This document shows positions 26,244 through 33,576 of a stretch of 33,576 nucleotides of DNA, piece by piece. The notes under the pieces are model-generated. The model made no database searches. It was not told where the DNA came from and worked only from the letters and a program-made list of their open reading frames with translations. Source of the stretch: a bacterium (GTDB lineage: Bacteria; Calditrichota; Calditrichia; RBG-13-44-9); the NCBI GenBank assembly GCA_020350205.1, contig CP070707.1, forward strand, positions 3,002,150 to 3,035,725, given 5' to 3'. Both the position numbers and the translations under genes were made by a program. Position 1 is the first letter of the stretch, and the number at the start of each line of letters is the position of its first letter.

Positions 26244-27800
26244 TTAATTTGGGGGTTTTGCAGCCTGCCATCCGGCATCCAGTTGCGACTCCAAATCATC
26301 CAGTAAGGTCAGATGAGCAGGATCCAGAGCTAGATTAACATTTTCATCCGGATCGGTCTGATGATCATACAATTCCTGTGCTGCCTGCTCACCGGTGTTC
26401 CAGTTGATCCATTTCACATAGCGATAGCGATCTGTTCTGATAGAATAACCCATGTACTCTACCCCGTCCGGGGCAATCCAAATTCCTTCCCGGAGAAATT
26501 GACTGAATGCAGCTTTTTTCCAGGGTTTGCCGGGATTGTCCAGCAGGGGCACTAGACTTGTTCCTTCCAGATCTTCTGGCGCTTTTATTCCTGCTAATTC
26601 ACATAGGGTAGGATAGATGTCCACAAATTCTACCAGGGCATTACTTTGAACATTTTTCCCTTTTAATTGTGGTGTGCTGAGAATGAGCGGTGCCCGAGTA
26701 TCAATTTCATAATTAGTCATTTTACACCAACTGCCATGTTCCCCTAATTTCCAGCCATGATCCCCCCATAAAATAATCAGGGTATTATCCCTGATACCCA
26801 ATCGATCCAGTTGATCCAGTAATTTTCCGATCTGGGTATCAATGTAGCTAACTGATGCCAGGTATCCGTGTTTTAGTAATCGAGCATCAGCTTCGCTGAT
26901 TTTGCCGGCTGCAGGATGAGGCGTATCTTTGAAATCGGTATATCCCCGCAGTTCTCGCAAATTGTTTATGGCCATCAAAGGGGAATTTTGGGGTAAAAAA
27001 TCATTTTTCGCCAGAGGGATTTCATCCCGGTTATACAACTCCCAGTATTTTCTCGGAACATTAAAGGGCAGGTGCGGCCGGTAATAGCCGATAGCAAAGA
27101 AAAATGGCTTCGACTCCCGATGCAACTGCTCAATCTTTTTCAGGGCCAGATCCGTCTGTGCGCCGTCATAATAGGCATTATCAGAGAGGTTTTCATTTTC
27201 AGTGGCGGTGGCTTTCAGATACCATTCACCGATCCGGTCTATATAGCGCTGTTGATTTCCTTCAGCTATGATCTGTTTTTTACGGATATCCAGGGATGCA
27301 AGGTTTTCCTCCTTACGGTATACCGCATCCGGATCGAAAGGATATCCCTGAATGTGCAGTTTTGGCTCACTCCAGGAGGGTGTATCAGGGATTGTATTAT
27401 GGTAGATTTTTCCAATCCCAACTGTATTATATCCATTATTTTTAAAGTTTTGGGGGAGGGTGACGATATCGGGGGTATGTTCCCGGAAATCCGTCCTCAG
27501 ATCCCAGACCCTGATTCTATCCGGACGCATTCCAGTGAGTAAACTGGCGCGGGAAGGGTTACAGACTGCGGACTGGCAATAGGCCCGGGTAAAGGTAATT
27601 CCATCCTGCGCCAGGCGGTCGATCTGGGGACTCTTAACCAACTCATCGCCATAACACCCCAGTTCCGGACGCAGATCATCCACCGCAATAAATAAAACGT
27701 TAAGCGGGGCTTTCTGCTGAGCTGAACTGCAGGAAAATATATACATCAAGATAAAACAACAGAAATTTGAGTGAAAAATGATCCACAACCTGGAAGTCAT
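26244..27800 (-). CDS. Iduronate-2-sulfatase-like sulfatase, predicted lipoprotein
   Basis: 518 residues. The N-terminal hydrophobic stretch ends in YIFSC, a likely lipobox (Cys24), so the enzyme is probably tethered in the periplasm or at the surface. The type I sulfatase signature CNPSR starts at Cys80, the residue converted to formylglycine. VDDLRPELGCYGD (with metal-binding Asp41 and Asp42) and the GKIYH motif match iduronate-2-sulfatases. Substrate is therefore probably a sulfated glycan, but specificity within family S1 cannot be read with certainty. No formylglycine-generating enzyme, anaerobic maturase, glycan lyase or SusC/D pair is present. GGAGGG (27814-27809) sets the start. No neighbour on the minus strand is close enough for a sure operon. 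Confidence 0.9.
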   Translation of the reverse strand: MTSRLWIIFHSNFCCFILMYIFSCSSAQQKAPLNVLFIAVDDLRPELGCYGDELVKSPQIDRLAQDGITFTRAYCQSAVCNPSRASLLTGMRPDRIRVWDLRTDFREHTPDIVTLPQNFKNNGYNTVGIGKIYHNTIPDTPSWSEPKLHIQGYPFDPDAVYRKEENLASLDIRKKQIIAEGNQQRYIDRIGEWYLKATATENENLSDNAYYDGAQTDLALKKIEQLHRESKPFFFAIGYYRPHLPFNVPRKYWELYNRDEIPLAKNDFLPQNSPLMAINNLRELRGYTDFKDTPHPAAGKISEADARLLKHGYLASVSYIDTQIGKLLDQLDRLGIRDNTLIILWGDHGWKLGEHGSWCKMTNYEIDTRAPLILSTPQLKGKNVQSNALVEFVDIYPTLCELAGIKAPEDLEGTSLVPLLDNPGKPWKKAAFSQFLREGIWIAPDGVEYMGYSIRTDRYRYVKWINWNTGEQAAQELYDHQTDPDENVNLALDPAHLTLLDDLESQLDAGWQAAKPPN

Positions 27801-27817
27801 TAAATAGACCCTCCAAT

Positions 27818-27847
27818 TTTATAATTTCCTGCATTTAATTGAAACAA
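27818..27847 (-). promoter_or_regulatory. Possible promoter of the sulfatase gene
   Basis: On the minus strand: TTGTTT (27847-27842), 18 bases, TATAAA (27823-27818), about 18 bases before the ATG at 27800. A 10-base palindrome TTGACGTCAA (27906-27915) lies about 60 bases further upstream and could be a regulator site. Confidence 0.4.
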
Positions 27848-27998
27848 CCCGTTAAAACCGGACTGCAACCTAACTGAAGAATTAAACAACAGTACCCTGA
27901 TAAGATTGACGTCAAAATATCTCTAATCCTTTTTTAGCCCGCCTGAAACATGATCATGGCGAATTTGAATTTCGAGTAGCTACTCTGCGACACATATC

Positions 27999-30149
27999 TT
28001 ATTTAGATTTCATCACATACACACCATCCCAATCCTTGGAGGGCGGATTAACGGAAAATTCCCGGCAACGTTCCAGATATAGTTCCGTGGGACCATCGCT
28101 CTTATTTAACTGATATGCTTTTTCAAAATACTGGATCGCCTCACTCCAATTCCTCAGCAGGTATTCCTTAAAACCCCGTTTATATTCAAGGATCATCTGC
28201 TTTATCTCCTCGGAGGGTGGTTCAATCTCAGGGGCCATCAGTTCATATACCCGTACCGGATTTTTTTTGCCCTTCACCCGCAGCAGATCCAGCGGCCTGG
28301 TGAGGAATTTTTTCTGGACCTTATCGAAGGTCTGTTCTCCGATAATAATCCTGGTGCCATAAATGGCATTTGCACCTTCCAGACGAGAGGCCAGGTTAAC
28401 CGCATCACCCACAACCGTATAATCAAAGCGGGTCTCCGACCCCATATTTCCGACGATCATATCGCCTGAATTAACTCCAATCCGCATTTGGAGATGCGGT
28501 CTACCGGTTTTTTTCCAAAATTCTCGCAGTATATCCAGCTGCTTATACATTTCCAGGGCGGCATAACAAGCCTGTTCCGGGCTCTCAGGATGTTCAACCG
28601 GAGCACCGAATACTGCCATGATGGCATCACCCTCATATTTATCCAGCATCCCATTGTGTTTTAAAATGACATTAGTCATACTGGTGAGATAATCATTCAA
28701 CAAATGAACCAGTTTGGCAGGCTCCATGGATTCGGCAAGGGTGGTAAATCCGACGATATCGGAGAACAACACAGTGCAGAATTTCTTTTCACCACCCAAT
28801 TTTACTTCCTCGGGATTTTTGAGCAGTTCATCCACGACCGAGCTGGACACATAATGTGAAAAAATTTTGCGAATCTGTCTTTTATCCCGTTCCTCAAACA
28901 GGTAGCGATACACATAGGTAATGGCAAAGGCAACAACGACTGAAAGCAATAACGGGATAATCGGCAACCATAAGGAGAATTGTTCCAGTATGATCAGTCC
29001 CACCATCAAGGTGATAATTACAAACAGAATGGTTATAATGATACTTCCTATAGGGCGTGGAAAAATCAGAACCATTCCGACAAATGTCGCAAAAATCATG
29101 ATCAGCAGAAACGTTTGCCAGGCGTTCAGCAGTTCAAAGAATTTTTCATTGACAATTTGATGAATAATATTTGCATTCACCTCAACCCCGGGAAAAGCAG
29201 GTTGAAGCGGTGTGGTTCGCAAATCATAAAAAGCGGGCAAGGATGAACCTACCAGCACCGTCTTATTTTCAAAAAATTCCGTCTGGACAAAACCCATTAG
29301 GACGTCATAAAAGGAGATATAGCGGAATGATTTGAAAGGGCCATTGTAATCAATCAGCATCTGACCGAATCGATCGATAGGAATCCTAATTAGTTTTCCT
29401 ACCTGATCTTGCAGCAGCAGTCGCGAATCTTCCTCATCATAAGAAATTTTTTCAATCTGTTTCAATTTCATGGCAATTTGAAGCGAGAAAGCCGCATAGG
29501 TATGCTGGTTAAACCGCAATAAAAGCGGAATACGTCGTAATACCCCGTCTGGATCGGAAAACATATTTACATAACCAGCTGTTAAACCAGAATTTAAGAA
29601 TCCCGGATAATTCGGTTCGAATCGATCCTGCGAGATAATTTTCCCCAGTAGTTCATCCGGAATCTGCACCATAAAATTCTGATAATTCAGATTGTCCGGT
29701 TCGTTAACCATGGGAGATCGGTAACGGTCCGGATCGGCCTGCGAGAAGTAGAAGGCCAGACAGACATTTCCGGCATCCGAAATGGCTTTCTGAAATGCCT
29801 GATCTTCCTCAGGATGACGGGGATTTGGATCGAAAATGACATCGGTACCGACAATGGTGACATTTGCCTCACTGAGGTAGTTCACCAGCTTGATCCAGTA
29901 TTCACGGGGCCAGTGGAAATAACTTCCCAGCTTCTGAATACTGCGTTCGTCAATATCGATGATAATGACATCTTCCAGCGGATTGGGAGGTGGTTCAACA
30001 ACCCGGCGCAAACGCCAATCATACGTCTGAGATTCAATTCTGAAGAAAAATTGATCAAAAATAAACTGGGTAACCAGCCAGACCAGGATCCCGGTAACCA
30101 CACCTGCCAGTAAACCCCTTACCAGTTTTTTACGAATGATATTGACCAT
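27999..30149 (-). CDS. CHASE2-domain adenylate cyclase (class III)
   Basis: 716 residues. Membrane helix about 13-31; extracytoplasmic CHASE2 sensor about 40-330; three helices about 343-415; a short linker; class III cyclase domain about 450-640; TPR-like C-terminus (KEYLLRNWSEAIQYFEKAYQLNKSDG). Metal-binding Asp464 (FSDIVG) and Asp508 (EGDAIMAVFG), purine-specifying Lys504 and Asp576, and transition-state Asn585 and Arg589 are all present, predicting an active, ATP-specific homodimer. It shares its sensor architecture with the sigma-54 activator at 4927. It lies 69 bases downstream of a class V aminotransferase gene on the same strand. No CRP-like receptor is in the window. Confidence 0.94.
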   Translation of the reverse strand: MVNIIRKKLVRGLLAGVVTGILVWLVTQFIFDQFFFRIESQTYDWRLRRVVEPPPNPLEDVIIIDIDERSIQKLGSYFHWPREYWIKLVNYLSEANVTIVGTDVIFDPNPRHPEEDQAFQKAISDAGNVCLAFYFSQADPDRYRSPMVNEPDNLNYQNFMVQIPDELLGKIISQDRFEPNYPGFLNSGLTAGYVNMFSDPDGVLRRIPLLLRFNQHTYAAFSLQIAMKLKQIEKISYDEEDSRLLLQDQVGKLIRIPIDRFGQMLIDYNGPFKSFRYISFYDVLMGFVQTEFFENKTVLVGSSLPAFYDLRTTPLQPAFPGVEVNANIIHQIVNEKFFELLNAWQTFLLIMIFATFVGMVLIFPRPIGSIIITILFVIITLMVGLIILEQFSLWLPIIPLLLSVVVAFAITYVYRYLFEERDKRQIRKIFSHYVSSSVVDELLKNPEEVKLGGEKKFCTVLFSDIVGFTTLAESMEPAKLVHLLNDYLTSMTNVILKHNGMLDKYEGDAIMAVFGAPVEHPESPEQACYAALEMYKQLDILREFWKKTGRPHLQMRIGVNSGDMIVGNMGSETRFDYTVVGDAVNLASRLEGANAIYGTRIIIGEQTFDKVQKKFLTRPLDLLRVKGKKNPVRVYELMAPEIEPPSEEIKQMILEYKRGFKEYLLRNWSEAIQYFEKAYQLNKSDGPTELYLERCREFSVNPPSKDWDGVYVMKSK

Positions 30150-30218
30150 AAATTTACCCCGTCATTTTAATCGGATACAGAGAATGGAAATACTATCTAT
30201 CGGTAAAAAGAATACCGG

Positions 30219-31355
30219 TCAATTTCTATTTTTAAATCGGGACAGAACATCCAGAAACTGCTGCAGATCGCCCTCATTGTGATAAAAATGGGGAGATAAC
30301 CGAATTTTCCCTTCCCGAAGAGAAACGGTAATATGATTTTGTTTGAGATATTCAAAAAGTTTTTCCGCATGGGGATGAAAAAAGGTCACGATCCCGGACA
30401 GATGTTTCGGTGTCGGGACGGTATATAGTTTCAATCCCATTTCCCCGATTTTTTTAATTAAAAATTGACTATTAGATAAAATTTTCTGTTCAATCTGAAC
30501 AATGCCGATATCAAGCATCATATCCAACGTGGCCGTTGCCGCCTGAATACTGATGGTGCTGAAGCCACCCGACTCGAATCGGCGCGCAGTAGGCGAGAAT
30601 GGCTGACGATAATTAAAAAAATCGAAGGGCACTTCCAGGCTCATCCATCCCGCCTGTGCGGGATGTAGACGATCAAATATTCGGGGAGAAATATAGGCAA
30701 AAGCCAGACCTTGAGGCCACATTAACCACTTGTGCCCGCCACAGGCCAGGAAATCAATCTGGCAATCCTGTACATCTAACTGCAGCGCACCTAATCCCTG
30801 AATTGCATCCACCGAAAAAATCAGGTCATGCTCCCGGCAGATCTCACCGATTCTTTTCAGATCATTCCTGAAACCATTCAAAAATTCCACAAAACTGATG
30901 GACAGAAGTCGGGTGCGGGGATAAATATTCTCAAGAATATCATCGATGGCAATGATACCATCCCGGTTTTTCACAAAATCTATCTCAACCCCATGTCGCT
31001 GCAAATTCAGAAAAGGGATCACATTGGAAGGAAATTCAAAGTCGATTAATAATATCCGGTCACCTCTTTTCCAATCAAGCCCGTTTGCCAGGATATTCAA
31101 ACCGGCAGATGTATTGGCAGTGATGGCAATTTTATCTGCGAAACCGTGAATCAGTTGCGCAACGCGCTCAATAAAATAGCTCTTATTCTCCAGGGCATCT
31201 GGCCAGAATTCAATATTTTTGCCCAGACGCTGGGCCATGAAATCCAGAATGGCTTGCTGTGCCCGGAGATTCATCGGGGCAATGGCAGCATGATTTAAAT
31301 AAATTTGTTCACCCAAATGGGGGAAAAGGTCACGATATGTTTGCCAGTTGGTCAT
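30219..31355 (-). CDS. Class V aminotransferase family PLP enzyme
   Basis: 378 residues of fold-type I PLP enzyme. Lys209 in GGHKWL is the predicted Schiff-base lysine; Asp183 and Gln186 (SVDAIQGLG) would contact the pyridine ring and O3'. The opening IYLNHAAIAPMN and the final small domain are like cysteine desulfurase or isopenicillin-N-epimerase-type members (CsdA, NifS, CefD), but I do not see the conserved catalytic Cys loop of group I or II desulfurases, so the reaction is not assigned. It is likely co-transcribed with the CHASE2 cyclase downstream; whether the two are functionally linked is unknown. Confidence 0.85.
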   Translation of the reverse strand: MTNWQTYRDLFPHLGEQIYLNHAAIAPMNLRAQQAILDFMAQRLGKNIEFWPDALENKSYFIERVAQLIHGFADKIAITANTSAGLNILANGLDWKRGDRILLIDFEFPSNVIPFLNLQRHGVEIDFVKNRDGIIAIDDILENIYPRTRLLSISFVEFLNGFRNDLKRIGEICREHDLIFSVDAIQGLGALQLDVQDCQIDFLACGGHKWLMWPQGLAFAYISPRIFDRLHPAQAGWMSLEVPFDFFNYRQPFSPTARRFESGGFSTISIQAATATLDMMLDIGIVQIEQKILSNSQFLIKKIGEMGLKLYTVPTPKHLSGIVTFFHPHAEKLFEYLKQNHITVSLREGKIRLSPHFYHNEGDLQQFLDVLSRFKNRN

Positions 31356-31724
31356 GAATTTAATTCTTCGTTGGTAGCGGGAAATTTTGTAAGACCATGG
31401 AAATTGCTATCGCATACCACTTAAAATAAATGAATTTAGGAATTAACGCAAATTAAAATTTCCTCTCATAACAATGCAAATTCATAAAGATAACATTTAT
31501 TGTTAAATACAAAAAAATGTTACATGATCAGAAACCCCGGTCTGATTCTTTCAAACAGTAATATCAGGCTATTCATGTTCAAATTTCTGGTTTTAATTGG
31601 TTATTCGAGTAACATACACACTGAATTCCTGGGAATAAAAATGAAACATCGTTGCAGCTTTGCATGAGACTTTTTGTAATCTCGAGATATTTTTGTTAAT
31701 ATAGACCAAAGAGAGTATAATTAA
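31356..31724. other. Intergenic region between divergent aminotransferase and nth genes
   Basis: 369 AT-rich bases. It holds the nth promoter at its right end and an inverted repeat TAACATTT (31491-31498) / AAATGTTA (31515-31522) with a 16-base AT-rich loop. I see no gene, and the aminotransferase promoter could not be placed with confidence. Confidence 0.5.
31674..31702 (+). promoter_or_regulatory. Promoter of nth
   Basis: TTGTAA (31674-31679), 17 bases, TAATAT (31697-31702). Predicted start near 31709, with GAGAG before the ATG at 31725. Confidence 0.55.
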
Positions 31725-32363
31725 ATGGATACAAAAGACAAAATTAAAGTCATGTTGGATTCTCTGCAAGCGTTCTACCCGGCCGCCTCCCTGGAATTGA
31801 ATTATTCATCTGCTTTTGAACTTCTAATTGCCGTTATCCTCTCTGCTCAATGTACCGATGCCCGGGTCAACCAGGTCACTCAGATCCTGTTTAAAAAATA
31901 TAAATCACCGCAAGATTATATCGAGGTGGACTTGGAAGAGCTGGAAAATGATATTCGTCCCAGCGGGTTTTATCGAAATAAAGCCAAATTGATTAGAGGG
32001 TGTTGTGAAACATTAATCCGGGATTATGAGAGTGAAGTTCCTGTAAATATACAAGATATGATTAGTCTTCCAGGAGTGGGTCGTAAAACTGCCGCCATGG
32101 TGCTGGGAAACGCATCCGCAGTCCAGCAGGGTATCGCCGTAGATACGCATGTAAAGCGGGTTGTACAACGATTGGGAATTTCCCCCCATGTGGAGGTTGA
32201 TAAGATCGAACAGAATCTGATGCGACTGGTACACCCTGAAAAATGGACATTTTTCAGTAATGCAACTATATTATTTGGCAGAAACATCTGTCAGTCCCGA
32301 AAACCGCGTTGTTCGGAGTGTCCTTTTAAAGACTGGTGTCCTTCACCGGACAAGACGATTTAG
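31725..32363 (+). CDS. nth: Endonuclease III
   Basis: Bifunctional DNA glycosylase/AP lyase of base-excision repair, removing oxidised pyrimidines. 212 residues, as in E. coli. The helix-hairpin-helix reads LPGVGRKTA and contains catalytic Lys121; Asp140 in AVDTHVKR is the second catalytic residue. The C-terminal iron-sulfur cluster motif C-x6-C-x2-C-x5-C is complete (Cys189, 196, 199, 205). It appears to be a single-gene unit with its own promoter. Confidence 0.96.
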   Translation: MDTKDKIKVMLDSLQAFYPAASLELNYSSAFELLIAVILSAQCTDARVNQVTQILFKKYKSPQDYIEVDLEELENDIRPSGFYRNKAKLIRGCCETLIRDYESEVPVNIQDMISLPGVGRKTAAMVLGNASAVQQGIAVDTHVKRVVQRLGISPHVEVDKIEQNLMRLVHPEKWTFFSNATILFGRNICQSRKPRCSECPFKDWCPSPDKTI

Positions 32364-32490
32364 CTGGGCAGACCTGTAAATATATTAACACAAAAACAGG
32401 ATACAAGAAAGCAGGACCCCCGATGAGATTGGATAGGTGTAGCACACGCATTAATTGAATCCTCCCGTTTTATCATATTCAAAAATATTA

Positions 32491-32532
32491 TCCAGCATCC
32501 AGAATCACGTATCTAGAATCCGATATCAAGTT
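32491..32532. repeat. Degenerate 7-base tandem repeat, six units
   Basis: Six consecutive heptamers each begin with ATC: ATCCAGC, ATCCAGA, ATCACGT, ATCTAGA, ATCCGAT, ATCAAGT. They lie in the 237-base gap between nth and the zinc-ribbon gene, which otherwise shows no gene. Origin could be slippage; function unknown. Confidence 0.6.
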
Positions 32533-32600
32533 ACTTGAAAATCCACCGATGATTTCTAAGGTACGACTTTATACAATAAAACGGAGGAACATCAAGGAAG

Positions 32601-32996
32601 ATGGAGACATTTCTCAGCGGGGTAACCGGTACCATCACTCATTTTGTTTTAAAATACTGGGTTATTTTCCTCATTTTAATTCTATCTTATCTTTTTATCA
32701 CATTCCGGCATCATATCGACTATCTTTTTATGAAAAAAGACCCCGTATGGAGGAAATGGTATAAAGGGGTATTTCGCTGTCCCACGTGTCTTAAGAGATT
32801 GAAGCCGGATGATTATCCCCCTAATTACCGCTGTTCCAAATGCGGAAACACCTATTCCTTTGGTGACCGGGCTGCCAAAGAGTGGAGCAATTCAAAACCA
32901 CTCATAACCAAAGGAGAATTCTTCCGGTACATATCCTTGCTATCATTTTTAGCGATTGGGGCGCTTTGGTTGTTTTATTCCGGGGTTTTGGGATAA
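32601..32996 (+). CDS. Small membrane protein with a zinc ribbon
   Basis: 131 residues; I do not recognise a named family. Hydrophobic helix about 15-34, then a short basic loop, a four-cysteine zinc ribbon (Cys60, Cys63, Cys78, Cys81 in CPTC and CSKC), and a second helix about 109-128. The ribbon would face the cytoplasm if the loops follow the positive-inside rule. GGAGG (32583-32587) lies 13 bases before the ATG, a little far; AAGGAAG directly before the ATG is too close. The function is unknown. Confidence 0.75.
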   Translation: METFLSGVTGTITHFVLKYWVIFLILILSYLFITFRHHIDYLFMKKDPVWRKWYKGVFRCPTCLKRLKPDDYPPNYRCSKCGNTYSFGDRAAKEWSNSKPLITKGEFFRYISLLSFLAIGALWLFYSGVLG

Positions 32997-33070
32997 AAAT
33001 ATTATACGAACAAACGTTTAAACTGATCCTACTTTTGTTAAACGCCAGGTATTATTCATCCTATTAAATA

Positions 33071-33102
33071 AATCATCCCTGCTGATCTGATCAGGGATGA
33101 TT
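33071..33102. terminator. Bidirectional hairpin between convergent genes
   Basis: Perfect 11-bp stem AATCATCCCTG (33071-33081) / CAGGGATGATT (33092-33102) with a 10-base loop. Read on the minus strand it is followed by TTTATTTAATAG, so it best serves the DUF3332 gene; on the plus strand the tail has fewer Ts. Confidence 0.7.
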
Positions 33103-33157
33103 CATTATATATAAGTATCGTGATTTAATATTTCGAATCAGTTCATAATCTTATTCT

Positions 33158-33576
33158 TTACCGAGCATATTCCAGAGGATAGGGGTGAGTTGACAAGTTC
33201 ACACTGAGAGACTTTTGATCTGGAAAATGTAGAACCAGGTCGTCGGGATTCTCACTCTGATATTCCGCAATTTTAATCAAACCCTGCGAAGACTCCACAA
33301 ACCAGGCATTCAGATCCTCTTCAAAAATAAGACTTACCTGACGCTTTTCTCCAGCGAGTTCTCTGACATCAAACCGATTCTGAGTCGCCGTGATTTGATA
33401 CTTTATGCCATCTTTTTCCACAATCTGAGTATCCTTATCACCGGCACTCATTGTTACCGGGTTTTCTCCGGTCCAGTACTCAATGACATTCAGGATAACA
33501 AAATCAATAAAACCCGCTACCGTGTATACCGGGACAATCATCAGTAACCAGGCCACCGCTGAATTGACCAGCTTGC
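33158..33576 (-). CDS. DUF3332 family protein, 5' end outside the window
   Basis: Partial gene: the reading frame stays open to the right edge, so at least 139 C-terminal residues are seen and the start is missing. The GTG at 33556 is an internal Val codon. The segment KLVNSAVAWLLM followed by IVPVYTVAGFIDFVILNVIE and YWTGENPV is the characteristic core of DUF3332 proteins: a membrane stretch followed by NxIEFWTG. The rest is beta-rich and probably periplasmic. Family function is unknown. A hairpin terminator lies 55 bases downstream. Confidence 0.75.
   Translation of the reverse strand, partial: KLVNSAVAWLLMIVPVYTVAGFIDFVILNVIEYWTGENPVTMSAGDKDTQIVEKDGIKYQITATQNRFDVRELAGEKRQVSLIFEEDLNAWFVESSQGLIKIAEYQSENPDDLVLHFPDQKSLSVNLSTHPYPLEYAR

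Noticed and set aside
27974..27985. Perfect 12-base palindrome GAGTAGCTACTC after the cyclase gene
   Set aside because: No loop for a hairpin, no T-run and no nearby promoter; likely chance.
1..33576. CRISPR arrays, tRNA or rRNA genes, transposases, phage or defence genes
   Set aside because: Looked for on both strands by eye; no regular spaced repeats, cloverleaf, rRNA-like segments or characteristic protein motifs were seen.

Overview
The window looks like chromosomal DNA from a Gram-negative bacterium of moderate, slightly AT-rich composition. There are many lipoprotein and outer-membrane signals, most genes lie close together, and Shine-Dalgarno sites are present but not universal. A bacillithiol deacetylase (BshB1), a DUF3575-type outer-membrane protein, a class III cyclase with a CHASE2 sensor and a CHASE2 sigma-54 activator together suggest the FCB group (for example Calditrichota, KSB1 or Marinimicrobia-like lineages). 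That placement is inference; no rRNA or tRNA is present to settle it. I saw no CRISPR array, insertion sequence, integrase or phage gene.

Layout. 83-4629 (+): arginine deiminase, YdfG-like SDR, MATE exporter, aldo/keto reductase. 4927-14091 (+): an envelope block, with GlpD closely behind it at 14122-15678. The block opens with a membrane-anchored CHASE2/AAA+ sigma-54 activator. A near-consensus -24/-12 promoter (7654-7669) follows, then a small beta-barrel gene closed by its own terminator. Next come a beta-barrel/transglutaminase fusion, a FecR-like protein, a DUF4097 lipoprotein and a strong terminator, then an LpoB-like lipoprotein and a COG3014-like lipoprotein. 15739-19324 (-): the mtaB-miaB-EamA transporter operon. 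19722-22589 (+): uvrA. 22734-26082 (+): an orphan DmsC-like membrane protein, an unknown membrane protein, a class II glutamine amidotransferase and bshB1. 26244-31355 (-): an iduronate-2-sulfatase-like lipoprotein, a CHASE2 adenylate cyclase and a class V aminotransferase. 31725-33576: nth, a zinc-ribbon membrane protein, and a DUF3332 gene on the minus strand cut by the right edge.

The most interesting part is 4927-14091. A sensor with an extracytoplasmic CHASE2 domain sits directly beside a sigma-54 promoter that drives an outer-membrane protein gene. Inverted repeats in the gap could be its enhancer. The genes that follow are all secreted, lipid-anchored or outer-membrane proteins, and one of them resembles a peptidoglycan-synthase activator. 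I infer a sigma-54-controlled envelope-monitoring or envelope-repair module. A second CHASE2 protein in the window has a cyclase output, so the same class of sensor is wired to two different effectors.
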